The position numbers and the translations under genes were made by a program. The notes beneath the pieces are model-generated. The model was not told the DNA's origin and searched no databases. It saw only the letters and a program-made list of their open reading frames with translations. Shown here piece by piece: positions 17,501 through 25,625 of a DNA stretch of 64,000 nucleotides; positions within the stretch are counted from its first letter, which is position 1; every line of letters begins with the position of its first letter. Source of the DNA: an uncultured Prevotellaceae bacterium (GTDB lineage: Bacteria; Bacteroidota; Bacteroidia; Bacteroidales; Bacteroidaceae); assembly GCA_947304115.1 (NCBI GenBank), contig CAMZAE010000006.1, positions 1 to 64,000 of the forward strand. Reading direction: 5' to 3'.

Positions 17501-18987
17501 TCCCGATAGCCTTAAAGCGCGATATTGCGTTGTCTTTGGTCGCAGGATTCACGTTCTGCTTTTTCTTCTGCTATGCTCTTGCGCTCAATCCATTCACGCT
17601 ATACAGCGGGTACGACCAGACCATATACGAGCAGATGGGGCTTGGCATGTTGCAAGGGCGCATACCATATGTCGATTTGTTCGACCACAAGGGATTCCTT
17701 CTCTACATCATCAATGCAGCAGGACAGTGGTTGTCGCCGGGGCATACAGGTTTGTACCTTATCCTAAGTTGTTACCTGTCGCTGACATTCCTGTGCTGGC
17801 TTCGCACATCCGACTACCTCGTGGGGCCTTCCCTCCGATACTTTCCTGCGTCCGTTGCACTGCTTTTCGCCTGTCTGTGCGAGGGAGGCAACATGACTGA
17901 GACGTGGAGCCTCGGGGCAATAAGCCTGCCAATCTACTTCCTCGTCAGATATGTATGCGAGGGACGGATGATAGGGTTCCGCGAATGCCTCTACATTGGC
18001 ATCTGCCTTGGCATCGTGGCAAACATAAGGCTGAACAATGTTGTGCCTGCTTTGGCGGTATGTCTGTACATGTTCATAGACCTTTGCCATAAAAAGGATT
18101 TCTTGAAACTGGCCTACAGCGCATATATCGTCCTCTGTGGCTTTTGCCTCGTCTCTCTGCCATTGGCTGCTTTGTATGTCTGGCTATATGGCATACAGCA
18201 TCTGGCAGACTATTGGTTTGGCCAGGTAAGTTTCAATCTCCTATACGCCAGCCATTACACACAGAATCCGCTATGGATGGCTGGAGGCCTGTACTTCCCC
18301 CTCTTCATGCTGATAGTGATGCTCTGTGTCAGGCGGAATTATCGGAACTGTCTCATGTGGTTCACGTTGGCTACTTTCCTCTTGACACTTCTGACCACAG
18401 GAAAAGCTTACTTTGCGCACTACTTCACCTTGTTTGCGCCGCTTGTCGTCCTATCCCTCTCTTTGGCACTTGGCAAATCCCTTAACATAGGCTCACGCAC
18501 ATGGTATTTCATCGGAGCAGGCCACGTCGCACTGCTGGTGGTATTGGTTGCTATGTTCCATGAAGAACTCTCGCAGGTGGTCGATAGCTTTGTCTTGCGT
18601 GAAAAGGCAATAGACAAATGTCGCAATGTGCTGTGCTGCCTAAGTGATAGGCAAAAAGAGTCTGTCTGGAACTACAACACGAAATTTGCCGGAGCCTGCG
18701 TTTTGGAATGCTCCGGACTGACACAATGCAACAGAGTGTTCCTTCCTTGGCAGGCAGAAGGTAACTACGGGATAGAGGAAATAGGCCGAATAGAGGAAAT
18801 GTGCCCGGAGGTTATCTTGATTTGCGAAAACACCTTGTGGGAAGCTGGACGTTCCGACGAGTGCGGAGGAACAAAACAAGACTCCATTTTCATCACACAA
18901 AACTATCATCAGCTTCACCGTATGGAGGAGATGATACACGACAAACGGGTGTGTATATATATAAGAAACGAAACATCTGACAATTAG
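17497..18987 (+). CDS. Multi-pass membrane glycosyltransferase-like protein (GT-C/PMT-like)
   Basis: 496-aa protein with about ten hydrophobic helices followed by a soluble C-terminal segment. The early loop contains SGYDQTIYEQMGLGMLQGRIPYVDLFDHKGFLLY, which matches the acidic first loop of ArnT/PMT-type GT-C enzymes that take sugars from polyprenyl phosphate. The start overlaps the preceding stop (ATGA), so it is translationally coupled. Likely role: periplasmic transfer of the sugar made by the two upstream genes onto a surface glycan. Acceptor unknown. Confidence 0.75.
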   Translation: MIPIALKRDIALSLVAGFTFCFFFCYALALNPFTLYSGYDQTIYEQMGLGMLQGRIPYVDLFDHKGFLLYIINAAGQWLSPGHTGLYLILSCYLSLTFLCWLRTSDYLVGPSLRYFPASVALLFACLCEGGNMTETWSLGAISLPIYFLVRYVCEGRMIGFRECLYIGICLGIVANIRLNNVVPALAVCLYMFIDLCHKKDFLKLAYSAYIVLCGFCLVSLPLAALYVWLYGIQHLADYWFGQVSFNLLYASHYTQNPLWMAGGLYFPLFMLIVMLCVRRNYRNCLMWFTLATFLLTLLTTGKAYFAHYFTLFAPLVVLSLSLALGKSLNIGSRTWYFIGAGHVALLVVLVAMFHEELSQVVDSFVLREKAIDKCRNVLCCLSDRQKESVWNYNTKFAGACVLECSGLTQCNRVFLPWQAEGNYGIEEIGRIEEMCPEVILICENTLWEAGRSDECGGTKQDSIFITQNYHQLHRMEEMIHDKRVCIYIRNETSDN

Positions 18988-19008
18988 AAACGCATACATT
19001 AGAAAGTC

Positions 19009-19965
19009 ATGTCTATAGAAACAACACATAAATCCATCCTGACAATCGTTGTACCCTGTTACAACGAGGGGGAGGTGCTCTGCGAGACGACGCGGCGGCT
19101 GATTGCAGTGCTGGAAGGCCTGCAGAGTGTCATCAGTCCAGACAGCCGCATCCTCTATGTGGACGATGGGAGCATCGACTGCACATGGGATCTTATCGGA
19201 CGGCTGCATACTGCAGACTGTCGTGTTGTGGGCATCAGTCTTGCAGCCAACAGCGGACACCAGAATGCGCTGATGGCGGGGCTTGAGACGACCGTGCGAT
19301 GCAGCGACCTCTTCGTCACAATCGATGCTGACCTGCAGGATGACGAGACTGTCATCTGCGACATGGTGCGGCTGGCCATGGAAGGTTGCGACATTGTCTA
19401 TGGAGTGCGCAGCTCCCGTAAGTCGGACACCTGGTTCAAACGCACCACGGCGCAAGCTTTCTATAGGCTGATGCACCGGATGGGTGTGCGGACCGTCTAT
19501 AACCATGCCGACTACCGCCTTATGTCGCGCCGCACAGTGGAGGCCTTGCTACGATACGAGGAGCGCAACCTCTTCCTGCGAGGACTGGTGCCTCTGCTCG
19601 GCTTCCGCACGGCTACGGTGGAATATGTGCGCCTAGAGCGCAAGGCTGGCGAGAGTAAGTACCCGCTCACCAAGATGATGGGTCTTGCCTTCGACGGCAT
19701 CACCAGCTTCTCCATGACCCCCGTACACCTGGTCCTTTGGATTGGGGCGGCGTTCCTGACTGCCGCGCTCGTCATCGCTGCTTGGGTCGTAGCGTGTCTC
19801 CTGACGCAGAGGGCAGTGACAGGCTGGGCATCGCTCATGCTGTCCGTATGGCTATGCAGCGGTTGCATCCTCATTGGACTGGGCATCGTCGGGGAATACA
19901 TCGGCAAGATATACATGGAGGTGAAGCACCGTCCGCGATATGTAATAAAAGAGGAAGTACTGTGA
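19009..19965 (+). CDS. GtrB-like glycosyltransferase family 2 with two membrane helices
   Basis: 318-aa enzyme with GT2 landmarks TIVVPCYNEGEVLCETTRRL, ILYVDDGSIDCTWDLI, SLAANSGHQNALMAGLE, TIDADLQDDETVICDMV and a conserved DYRLMSRRTVEALL, followed by two C-terminal helices (about 238-262 and 270-295). This is the GtrB/DPM1-bacterial architecture that makes undecaprenyl-phosphate-sugar. Its stop overlaps a GTG start for a small protein. It begins the second Gtr-like cassette of the locus. Confidence 0.9.
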   Translation: MSIETTHKSILTIVVPCYNEGEVLCETTRRLIAVLEGLQSVISPDSRILYVDDGSIDCTWDLIGRLHTADCRVVGISLAANSGHQNALMAGLETTVRCSDLFVTIDADLQDDETVICDMVRLAMEGCDIVYGVRSSRKSDTWFKRTTAQAFYRLMHRMGVRTVYNHADYRLMSRRTVEALLRYEERNLFLRGLVPLLGFRTATVEYVRLERKAGESKYPLTKMMGLAFDGITSFSMTPVHLVLWIGAAFLTAALVIAAWVVACLLTQRAVTGWASLMLSVWLCSGCILIGLGIVGEYIGKIYMEVKHRPRYVIKEEVL

Positions 19966-20144
19966 GCAAACAAATCAAAGAAGTTGTGACGGGAAGAGGG
20001 GTGTCCTATATGCTGAATGTCATAGGAAATGCTATCGTGAAGGCTTTGAAAAGTCTGCTCCGCGGTTTGGCCTTGTTCCTTGCCATGAACGACAAGGTGG
20101 GCTATGCCATGCGGGATGAAGATGAGCGGACGCACGACCCTTGA
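19962..20144 (+). CDS. 60-aa small protein between gtrB-like and gtrA-like genes, unknown function
   Basis: GTG start overlaps the stop of the upstream GT2 gene (GTGA), a coupling used throughout this operon. It encodes 60 residues. Residues about 16-43 (SYMLNVIGNAIVKALKSLLRGLALFLA) are an amphipathic to hydrophobic helix, and the tail DEDERTHDP is charged. It ends 21 bases before the GtrA-like ATG. The coupled position argues that it is real; no family is recognised. It could be a membrane-associated accessory of the GtrA/GtrB pair. Confidence 0.55.
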   Translation: MSKQIKEVVTGRGVSYMLNVIGNAIVKALKSLLRGLALFLAMNDKVGYAMRDEDERTHDP

Positions 20145-20165
20145 CGTTTGAAAACACGGGCGGCT

Positions 20166-20543
20166 ATGCAACAGTTTATACGCTTTTGTATCGTGGGTGG
20201 AATAGCCACGGCACTCGATGCCTGTCTCTATCTCCTGTTCATAAACTGGATGTCATATCAGGCATCTATGGTGCTGTCATACACAATATGTCTTTGCCTC
20301 AATATGCTGGCTACTCTCCGCTGGACCTTTCGCACAAGAATTACATTTCGTGGTGCCGCCGCTGTTGTGTTTGCACACATGTTCAACCTCTTTGTCGTGA
20401 GGTACAAACTCATGGTGTTGTTCGTTGTTACCCTGCACATGAACGAAAGGGCAGCATATTTCCCTACGCTCGGCATCAGTGTCTTGGTAAATTACTACAT
20501 CATAAAGGGGATATTGAATAAAACGGAGCAGTCAAGTAAATAG
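20166..20543 (+). CDS. GtrA-family membrane protein (second copy)
   Basis: 125-aa four-helix protein starting MQQFIRFCIVGGIATALDACLYLLF, the standard GtrA N-terminus. This favours ATG 20166 over a TTG at 20148. The middle loop LRWTFRTRITFRG corresponds to the family's basic loop. It lies in the second cassette between the small protein and two large membrane proteins, and is only distantly similar to the GtrA-like protein at 16326, so the two cassettes were not made by a recent duplication. Confidence 0.83.
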   Translation: MQQFIRFCIVGGIATALDACLYLLFINWMSYQASMVLSYTICLCLNMLATLRWTFRTRITFRGAAAVVFAHMFNLFVVRYKLMVLFVVTLHMNERAAYFPTLGISVLVNYYIIKGILNKTEQSSK

Positions 20544-20545
20544 GA

Positions 20546-22066
20546 ATGTACAAGTTAATGAGTGTTTTGCTTAAAAAGTCAATAGGCGAGTCCTTTTTCT
20601 TCCTGATTCTCTCTGTTGCGCTGGTCACGCTCTTCAGCACCTGCTCGCCGCTCTATCCATGCAACCCCTGGATGGATGCCAATGTGTTTATGACTATAGG
20701 GAAGAACATGCTTCACGGCATGATGCCCTATCGCGACCTGTTCGACCTGAAGGGACTCTTACTCTTCATGTTGCACGAGTGGGCGGCATTCTTTTGTCCG
20801 CACAGCTTCCATGCTATATACATTCTGCAAATACTGTGTCTGTGGGGCCTCATGGTGTATTCACACAAGTCGGTGCGCTTGTTCTGCAAGACGAGCATCA
20901 CCCTGCCCTTTGTTTGCCTGATAGCTTTGTTCACCATGACGTCGGACTTTTATTATTATGGTGATAGTGTCGAGGAATTCAGCCTTCCTATCTTGGCCCA
21001 CAGCATGTACCACTTCCTGCGGTTCGTCAGGGATGGCAAGACACTTCGCGCCAGAACTGGCATAGCTGTTGGTATTGGTGTGGGAATTATATTCTGGATG
21101 AAGTACAGCATACTGACGTTTTACGCTGGTTCGTTTCTTGCCGTGCTGTATATAGCATGGAGGCGTGGCAAACTATCTGCTGTGTACAGAGCGGTGTCAT
21201 GGATTGCCTGTGGATTCCTTGCTGTCAGTGTGCCGGTACTTGTATATGCAATGTGGGGCGGCATACTTACTGACTTTATAGACGTATACTTCTATTCGAA
21301 CATCTTCAAATATCATGGGGTTTCGACACGCGATGAGATGAGTTGGTATGAGAAGACATTCCCTCTCGTGGGCTATGTCATTGCGCTTGCAACTATCGGC
21401 TTCTCCCATGTCCGAAAGGATGTCAGACTATTCGTTCTGATGACGTTTGCTGGTGCTGCGAGTGTGCTGGTGTTCTTCAAGATTCCTGCCTGTAACATCT
21501 ATTACTACCTTATTCTCGTCGTCTTCCTTCCTCTTCTTATAAAGTATGTACGCCGATGGCGTGTGTCGCGGAAGAACATGACGGTCTTTGCATTCTGTGC
21601 TGTGGCAATGGTATTACTGAACTACAACCTTATGACACTACTGCAAGGCACTTTCTCTCCGGAAATACTCAACGTGGTGGATGTCGTCAAGAGGTCGGGA
21701 TGTGGTAAGCATGACTTGCTCCTGTACAAAATAGGAGACAAGGGTGTGTTTGTCCTTACAGACTGTGTGCCAGTCGTGAAACACTTCTTTTCGGTAGGTG
21801 TAGCACGAATACCAGGTGAGCAGGAGATGCAGGATGCTTATCTTGCTTCGTGCAAGGCTCGATTCGTTGTAACGTCGGATGTGCTATCGGAGACATCGGG
21901 CTACCATCTTGTCTGCGAAAGGGCAGACGACCCTGACCGATCGCTCCTGACGGCTCCCATCCCATACCTGTGGCATCTGGGGTACACGCAGCCCTTGATG
22001 CGCATTTTCATGGATAAGCCAGAGCCGCCGCACACCTACATCCGCCTGTATGAGAGAACAGAATAA
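20546..22066 (+). CDS. Multi-pass membrane glycosyltransferase-like protein, paralogue 1
   Basis: 506-aa protein with about ten membrane helices. Near residues 24-50 it shares the segment LVTLFSTCSPLYPCNPWMDANVFM with the next gene, then YRDLFDLKG, the same acidic loop found in the protein at 17497 (YVDLFDHKG). This supports a GT-C fold acting on polyprenyl-linked sugars. The C-terminal third is a soluble domain ending in a Pro/His-rich tail with YIRLYERTE. It begins two bases after the GtrA-like gene. Confidence 0.72.
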   Translation: MYKLMSVLLKKSIGESFFFLILSVALVTLFSTCSPLYPCNPWMDANVFMTIGKNMLHGMMPYRDLFDLKGLLLFMLHEWAAFFCPHSFHAIYILQILCLWGLMVYSHKSVRLFCKTSITLPFVCLIALFTMTSDFYYYGDSVEEFSLPILAHSMYHFLRFVRDGKTLRARTGIAVGIGVGIIFWMKYSILTFYAGSFLAVLYIAWRRGKLSAVYRAVSWIACGFLAVSVPVLVYAMWGGILTDFIDVYFYSNIFKYHGVSTRDEMSWYEKTFPLVGYVIALATIGFSHVRKDVRLFVLMTFAGAASVLVFFKIPACNIYYYLILVVFLPLLIKYVRRWRVSRKNMTVFAFCAVAMVLLNYNLMTLLQGTFSPEILNVVDVVKRSGCGKHDLLLYKIGDKGVFVLTDCVPVVKHFFSVGVARIPGEQEMQDAYLASCKARFVVTSDVLSETSGYHLVCERADDPDRSLLTAPIPYLWHLGYTQPLMRIFMDKPEPPHTYIRLYERTE

Positions 22067-22102
22067 AGGTCATAGTTAACACAGTTATTTACAATCCTAT
22101 TT

Positions 22103-23629
22103 ATGCAAGTGCAACATATCTCATCTTATCGAGAGTCCATTCTCTTCCTGATATTCTCTGCCGCACTGGTGACGCTCTTCAGCACCTGCTCGCCGCTCTA
22201 TCCTATCAACCCCTGGGATGATGCCAATGTCTTTATGACAGTGGGGAAGTCAATGCTTCGGGGCAGAGTACTGTATAGGGACATATTCGACCAGAAGGGC
22301 CCCATTCTCTTCTTCCTGCATGAGTTGGCAGCCGCCATGTCGTACACAAGTTTCCTCGGAGTGTACTTCATCGAAGTGCTGTGTCTGTGGGGCTTTGCCC
22401 TTTGCGGGTTGCGTATAATGCGCCTCTTCTCGCAATCGCGACAGAACCAGCTTCTGCTTTGCATGGTGCTGCTGCTTACTGTCACGTCGGATGCCTACTT
22501 CTACGGCGACAGTGCGGAGGAGTTCTGCCTGCCGCTGTTGGCACACGCGCTGTACGGTATGCTACGTTTCGTCAAGCACCACAAAGCACCACAGTGGTAT
22601 GAGGCATTGCTTCTTGGAGTTGGGGCGGGACTTGTCTTCTGGATTAAGTTCAATATCTTCATTTTCTTCTACGGCGGCTCTTTGCTGGCACTCTTCTATA
22701 TTGCCTACCGCGAGGAACTGCTTCGGAGGCTTTGGACAACCGTAGGCTGGGTGGCGATGGGCATCGGCATTGTTTCCGCTGGGGTGCTGGCCTACTTCTT
22801 CCGGTATGGTGCTGTGGATGCTCTCTGGAATGTCTACTTCTACACGAACCTCTTCCGATACACCGGCACTTCGTCTAACGGCGAGCCTGCCGTTTGGTGG
22901 TTCATCTTCGTCAAGCTCGGCATCATGGCAGTTCTGTTGTTGCCCGTCGTACTGACAAAGACACGAAGGGACGTTAAACTGCTGGTGCTGAGCAGCTATG
23001 GGATGCTACTCCTCTCGTTCACCTTTCTCACCGTGCAGTTCTACTACTTCCTGCTGCTCTACGTCTATGGCCCGCTCCTCATTGTTTTTTTCCGTCGCAT
23101 GGAGCCATGTTTAAGGGTATACATCCCGATGGCTTCTGTGGCGGTGGTTGCCGTGGGGCTGAACTGGAACATCGTGACGCTGCTGCGCGGCACCTTCTCG
23201 CATCTCACGCTCGACATCACAGAGATAGTCAACCGCAACGAGACAGAGGACAGCCAGGTGATGAACTTCTGCTCCTACGACACTGGCATCTTCCTGAAGA
23301 CTCGTCATCTGCCCCCGGGCAGACACTTCTTCATCAGCAATCTGGAGGACGAAGAGGCTCGTGAGGAACAAAACTCCTTTATATTATCGGGACAGATAAA
23401 GTATTTGGCTCGCGAGGAAATACCCATCAAGACTTCGCACGACTTTTACGATATCCCGACTCCCGATGGCTATCAGATCGTGTATGAGGGCGAGGAGAAT
23501 TTTCGTTACCGTTTTTACACACGTCCGCACATGTATCTATGGAACCTCGGCTATCTGCGGCCCCTGCTCTGTCTTTTCATGCACCCCGATACGGAACCGC
23601 GTAGGATGCTTCTCTACGAAAGACGATAA
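22103..23629 (+). CDS. Multi-pass membrane glycosyltransferase-like protein, paralogue 2
   Basis: 508-aa tandem paralogue of the preceding gene: LVTLFSTCSPLYPINPWDDANVFM and YRDIFDQKGPILFFLHE align directly, as do the C-termini (MLLYERR against YIRLYERTE). Sequence has diverged well below identity outside these blocks, so the duplication is not recent. It is the last gene of the plus-strand glycan run and is convergent with the phosphoethanolamine-transferase-like gene 34 bases away. Two paralogues could add different sugars or act on different positions. Confidence 0.72.
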   Translation: MQVQHISSYRESILFLIFSAALVTLFSTCSPLYPINPWDDANVFMTVGKSMLRGRVLYRDIFDQKGPILFFLHELAAAMSYTSFLGVYFIEVLCLWGFALCGLRIMRLFSQSRQNQLLLCMVLLLTVTSDAYFYGDSAEEFCLPLLAHALYGMLRFVKHHKAPQWYEALLLGVGAGLVFWIKFNIFIFFYGGSLLALFYIAYREELLRRLWTTVGWVAMGIGIVSAGVLAYFFRYGAVDALWNVYFYTNLFRYTGTSSNGEPAVWWFIFVKLGIMAVLLLPVVLTKTRRDVKLLVLSSYGMLLLSFTFLTVQFYYFLLLYVYGPLLIVFFRRMEPCLRVYIPMASVAVVAVGLNWNIVTLLRGTFSHLTLDITEIVNRNETEDSQVMNFCSYDTGIFLKTRHLPPGRHFFISNLEDEEAREEQNSFILSGQIKYLAREEIPIKTSHDFYDIPTPDGYQIVYEGEENFRYRFYTRPHMYLWNLGYLRPLLCLFMHPDTEPRRMLLYERR

Positions 23630-23662
23630 GGATGGCCGGGCAGTCCGACTCCAAGCTTGTCT

Positions 23663-25414
23663 TCATGGGATGGCCGGAGAAGGGGGGACGTTCATCAGCT
23701 CGTCGTAATAGACATCTTCGCGAATGATGCGAGGATAGTTTTCGTCGAAGTCTGGCGACAGGATGTCGAGAGAAGTCTTGTAGTCTGCGTGAGTGATACC
23801 TGCCAAATGGAATAGCACAAACGGTAGCATTGAGGCAATGAAAGGCTTATGCTGTGCGGCCTGTATCTCGCTGAGCAACTGAGGATGATTGGCCTTAAAG
23901 GTGTCTGAGACGTAGAAGAGCAGCGGTATCTCGTACTGGTAACGGGCTATCTCTGGCGTCATTTGGTCGCTGTTGGTTCGATAGCACGAGTTGCGCCAGT
24001 CGTAAACCTCCTCTCCGTGATCCGATAGGTATATGGCAACCACATCCTGCTGTGCGTATTGTTCCAACAGCCTGCCTACGACGGCATCGTTATAGCGTGT
24101 CGCATTATCATATTCCGCCACCACCTGTCGGCCTCTGCGGTCGGTGAAGTCATTCTGAATGCTGTCTGCCGTGAAGTGGTTGTATTCAGGGGGATAGCGC
24201 TCGCTGTAGTCCTCGTGCTGCCCTATCATGTGGAAGATGAGCAGGGAGGGCTGGGCGGCAAGGGTGTCGGCAGACGGAATCTGAGAAAGCAAATCCATAT
24301 CATAGCGGAAGGCCTCTGTGTTCATGTGAGTGAACTGCAACTGCCGGAGTTCTTTTTGATTGAAGATTGTGCCGCCCACGTGGTCGTGATGGTCTTTGTT
24401 GTTCTCTTCGCCTGCAAACTGATTGGTGACGAACCATACACGATAGCCTGCCTTACGGAATACGGCAGGGAAGAGCGTGCAGTCCACCCATTCGCGCCCC
24501 AGGCCAGGATAGTAGGTGGAGAACATGTGGCGGAACGTCTTGCTTGTCACGTTATAGGGCGCGACAGCATCGTCACAGACAATCAGGTTGCCCTGCTCGC
24601 GGAGGCGACATAGGTTGGGCGTCGTCTGTCGCGCCTTGGGATTATATAGCGGAGAATGGTATTTGTTGTAGGACTCCCCGATGAGTAAAATGATGACGGG
24701 GCTACGAAAAGAGCAGCCGCAGGCCTCTGTCTCCCTTACCGTCTGCTCAAGTTTTCCCAGTTCTTTTGTGCTGACCACATTGAGCGCATGTCCGTAGAAG
24801 AAGCGGACAAACGGGCTGTTGCGCAGCGGCATGTACTTGTTCTCGGCAATGGTCGTCGTCACATCGGCTGTGTAGGCTTGATAAAGGCGATAGTAGGAGT
24901 AGCCTTGACACGAGGCGGAGAGTAATAAAATGAAAAATGAAAAATGAAAAATGAAAAGTGACTTTCTCTCTAAACGACCAAACGACCAAACGACCAAACG
25001 ACTAACAAAAACCACTGCCACGGTGATGCCTGCCGTCAAAGCGAGCCGTCCTGCTACGCCGTGACCGCCGAGGAACTCTGTCGCCTCGCGGCTGTTCGTC
25101 TCCAAAAGAAGCTGGAGCACCGTCATAGAATAAGGCGACTGGTAGCAAAGCATACAGAACACCTCGCCTCCAAGCAGCAGGATGCCGAGCAACCAGACTG
25201 CCCAAGAAAGACGGATGCGCCTGAGCAGGAAGGCCAGCACCGTGAGCAGGTAGCAGTCGAAGACGGGCGGCGCGAAGACAAAAGGTTTCGGGAATGCACC
25301 TGTGGCATAGCACATCACGGGTATGACCACACATGACATCAGCAAAAGGAACGTAAAGAGCAAACACTCCTTGCGTACTGGCAGAAACATTATATCCATG
25401 AACCTTTTTAGCAT
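23663..25414 (-). CDS. Sulfatase-family phosphoethanolamine transferase-like protein
   Basis: 583-aa inner-membrane protein with five N-terminal helices and a periplasmic alkaline-phosphatase-fold domain. The nucleophile region is APYNVTSKTFRHMFSTYYPG, where the Thr corresponds to the EptA/CptA catalytic Thr. Metal-site residues follow: LIGES earlier, and YLSDHGEEVYDW late. It probably transfers phosphoethanolamine from phosphatidylethanolamine to lipid A or core sugars, fitting the adjacent glycan locus. ATG 25414 follows a -7 box on the minus strand (25445-25452). Helix five and its flank are encoded by 7- and 8-bp tandem repeats. Confidence 0.88.
   Translation of the reverse strand: MLKRFMDIMFLPVRKECLLFTFLLLMSCVVIPVMCYATGAFPKPFVFAPPVFDCYLLTVLAFLLRRIRLSWAVWLLGILLLGGEVFCMLCYQSPYSMTVLQLLLETNSREATEFLGGHGVAGRLALTAGITVAVVFVSRLVVWSFGRLERKSLFIFHFSFFILLLSASCQGYSYYRLYQAYTADVTTTIAENKYMPLRNSPFVRFFYGHALNVVSTKELGKLEQTVRETEACGCSFRSPVIILLIGESYNKYHSPLYNPKARQTTPNLCRLREQGNLIVCDDAVAPYNVTSKTFRHMFSTYYPGLGREWVDCTLFPAVFRKAGYRVWFVTNQFAGEENNKDHHDHVGGTIFNQKELRQLQFTHMNTEAFRYDMDLLSQIPSADTLAAQPSLLIFHMIGQHEDYSERYPPEYNHFTADSIQNDFTDRRGRQVVAEYDNATRYNDAVVGRLLEQYAQQDVVAIYLSDHGEEVYDWRNSCYRTNSDQMTPEIARYQYEIPLLFYVSDTFKANHPQLLSEIQAAQHKPFIASMLPFVLFHLAGITHADYKTSLDILSPDFDENYPRIIREDVYYDELMNVPPSPAIP
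24926..24960. repeat. 7-bp microsatellite inside the transferase gene
   Basis: About four copies of AAAAATG. On the coding strand they are read as the Phe/His-rich membrane segment KSLFIFHFSFF. A unit of seven is not a multiple of three, so gain or loss of one copy shifts the reading frame. Confidence 0.85.
24973..25002. repeat. 8-bp microsatellite inside the transferase gene
   Basis: About three and a half copies of AAACGACC are read in frame as VVWSFGRLE. The 8-bp unit would also shift frame on slippage. Confidence 0.85.
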
Positions 25415-25512
25415 TTTCGCGACATCTCTTTGCCGTTTGCTCTGCAAAGATATGAAGAAAAAATGAGTTCTGTATTATGATTTGCCAATTATCTGACAAA
25501 AAGAACCCAACC

Positions 25513-25605
25513 GTCAAACGCCCTACAGGGAGATTGCAAACGCCGCGTGGAGCGTTGGCAATCCCCCTGTAGGGCGTTGGCCAACGCCGCACGCGGCGTT
25601 TGATG
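25513..25605. repeat. GC-rich palindromic element, intergenic copy (family A)
   Basis: Between the minus-strand genes at 23663-25414 and 25626-28619. CGCCCTACAGGG and its complement CCCTGTAGGGCG, plus ATTGC/GCAAT, form a long stem around AAACGCCGCGTGGAGCGTTG; a CGCCGCACGCGGCG palindrome follows. The same element occurs inside polA (40366-40451) and mnmG (56006-56093). It may also end transcription of the upstream gene. Confidence 0.85.
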
Positions 25606-25625
25606 ATACCTTATAAGACGGGTTT

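Noticed and set aside
23630-23662. Terminator between the convergent glycan operon and transferase gene
   Set aside because: Only imperfect GGCCGG-type pairing without a T-run is visible; too weak to annotate.
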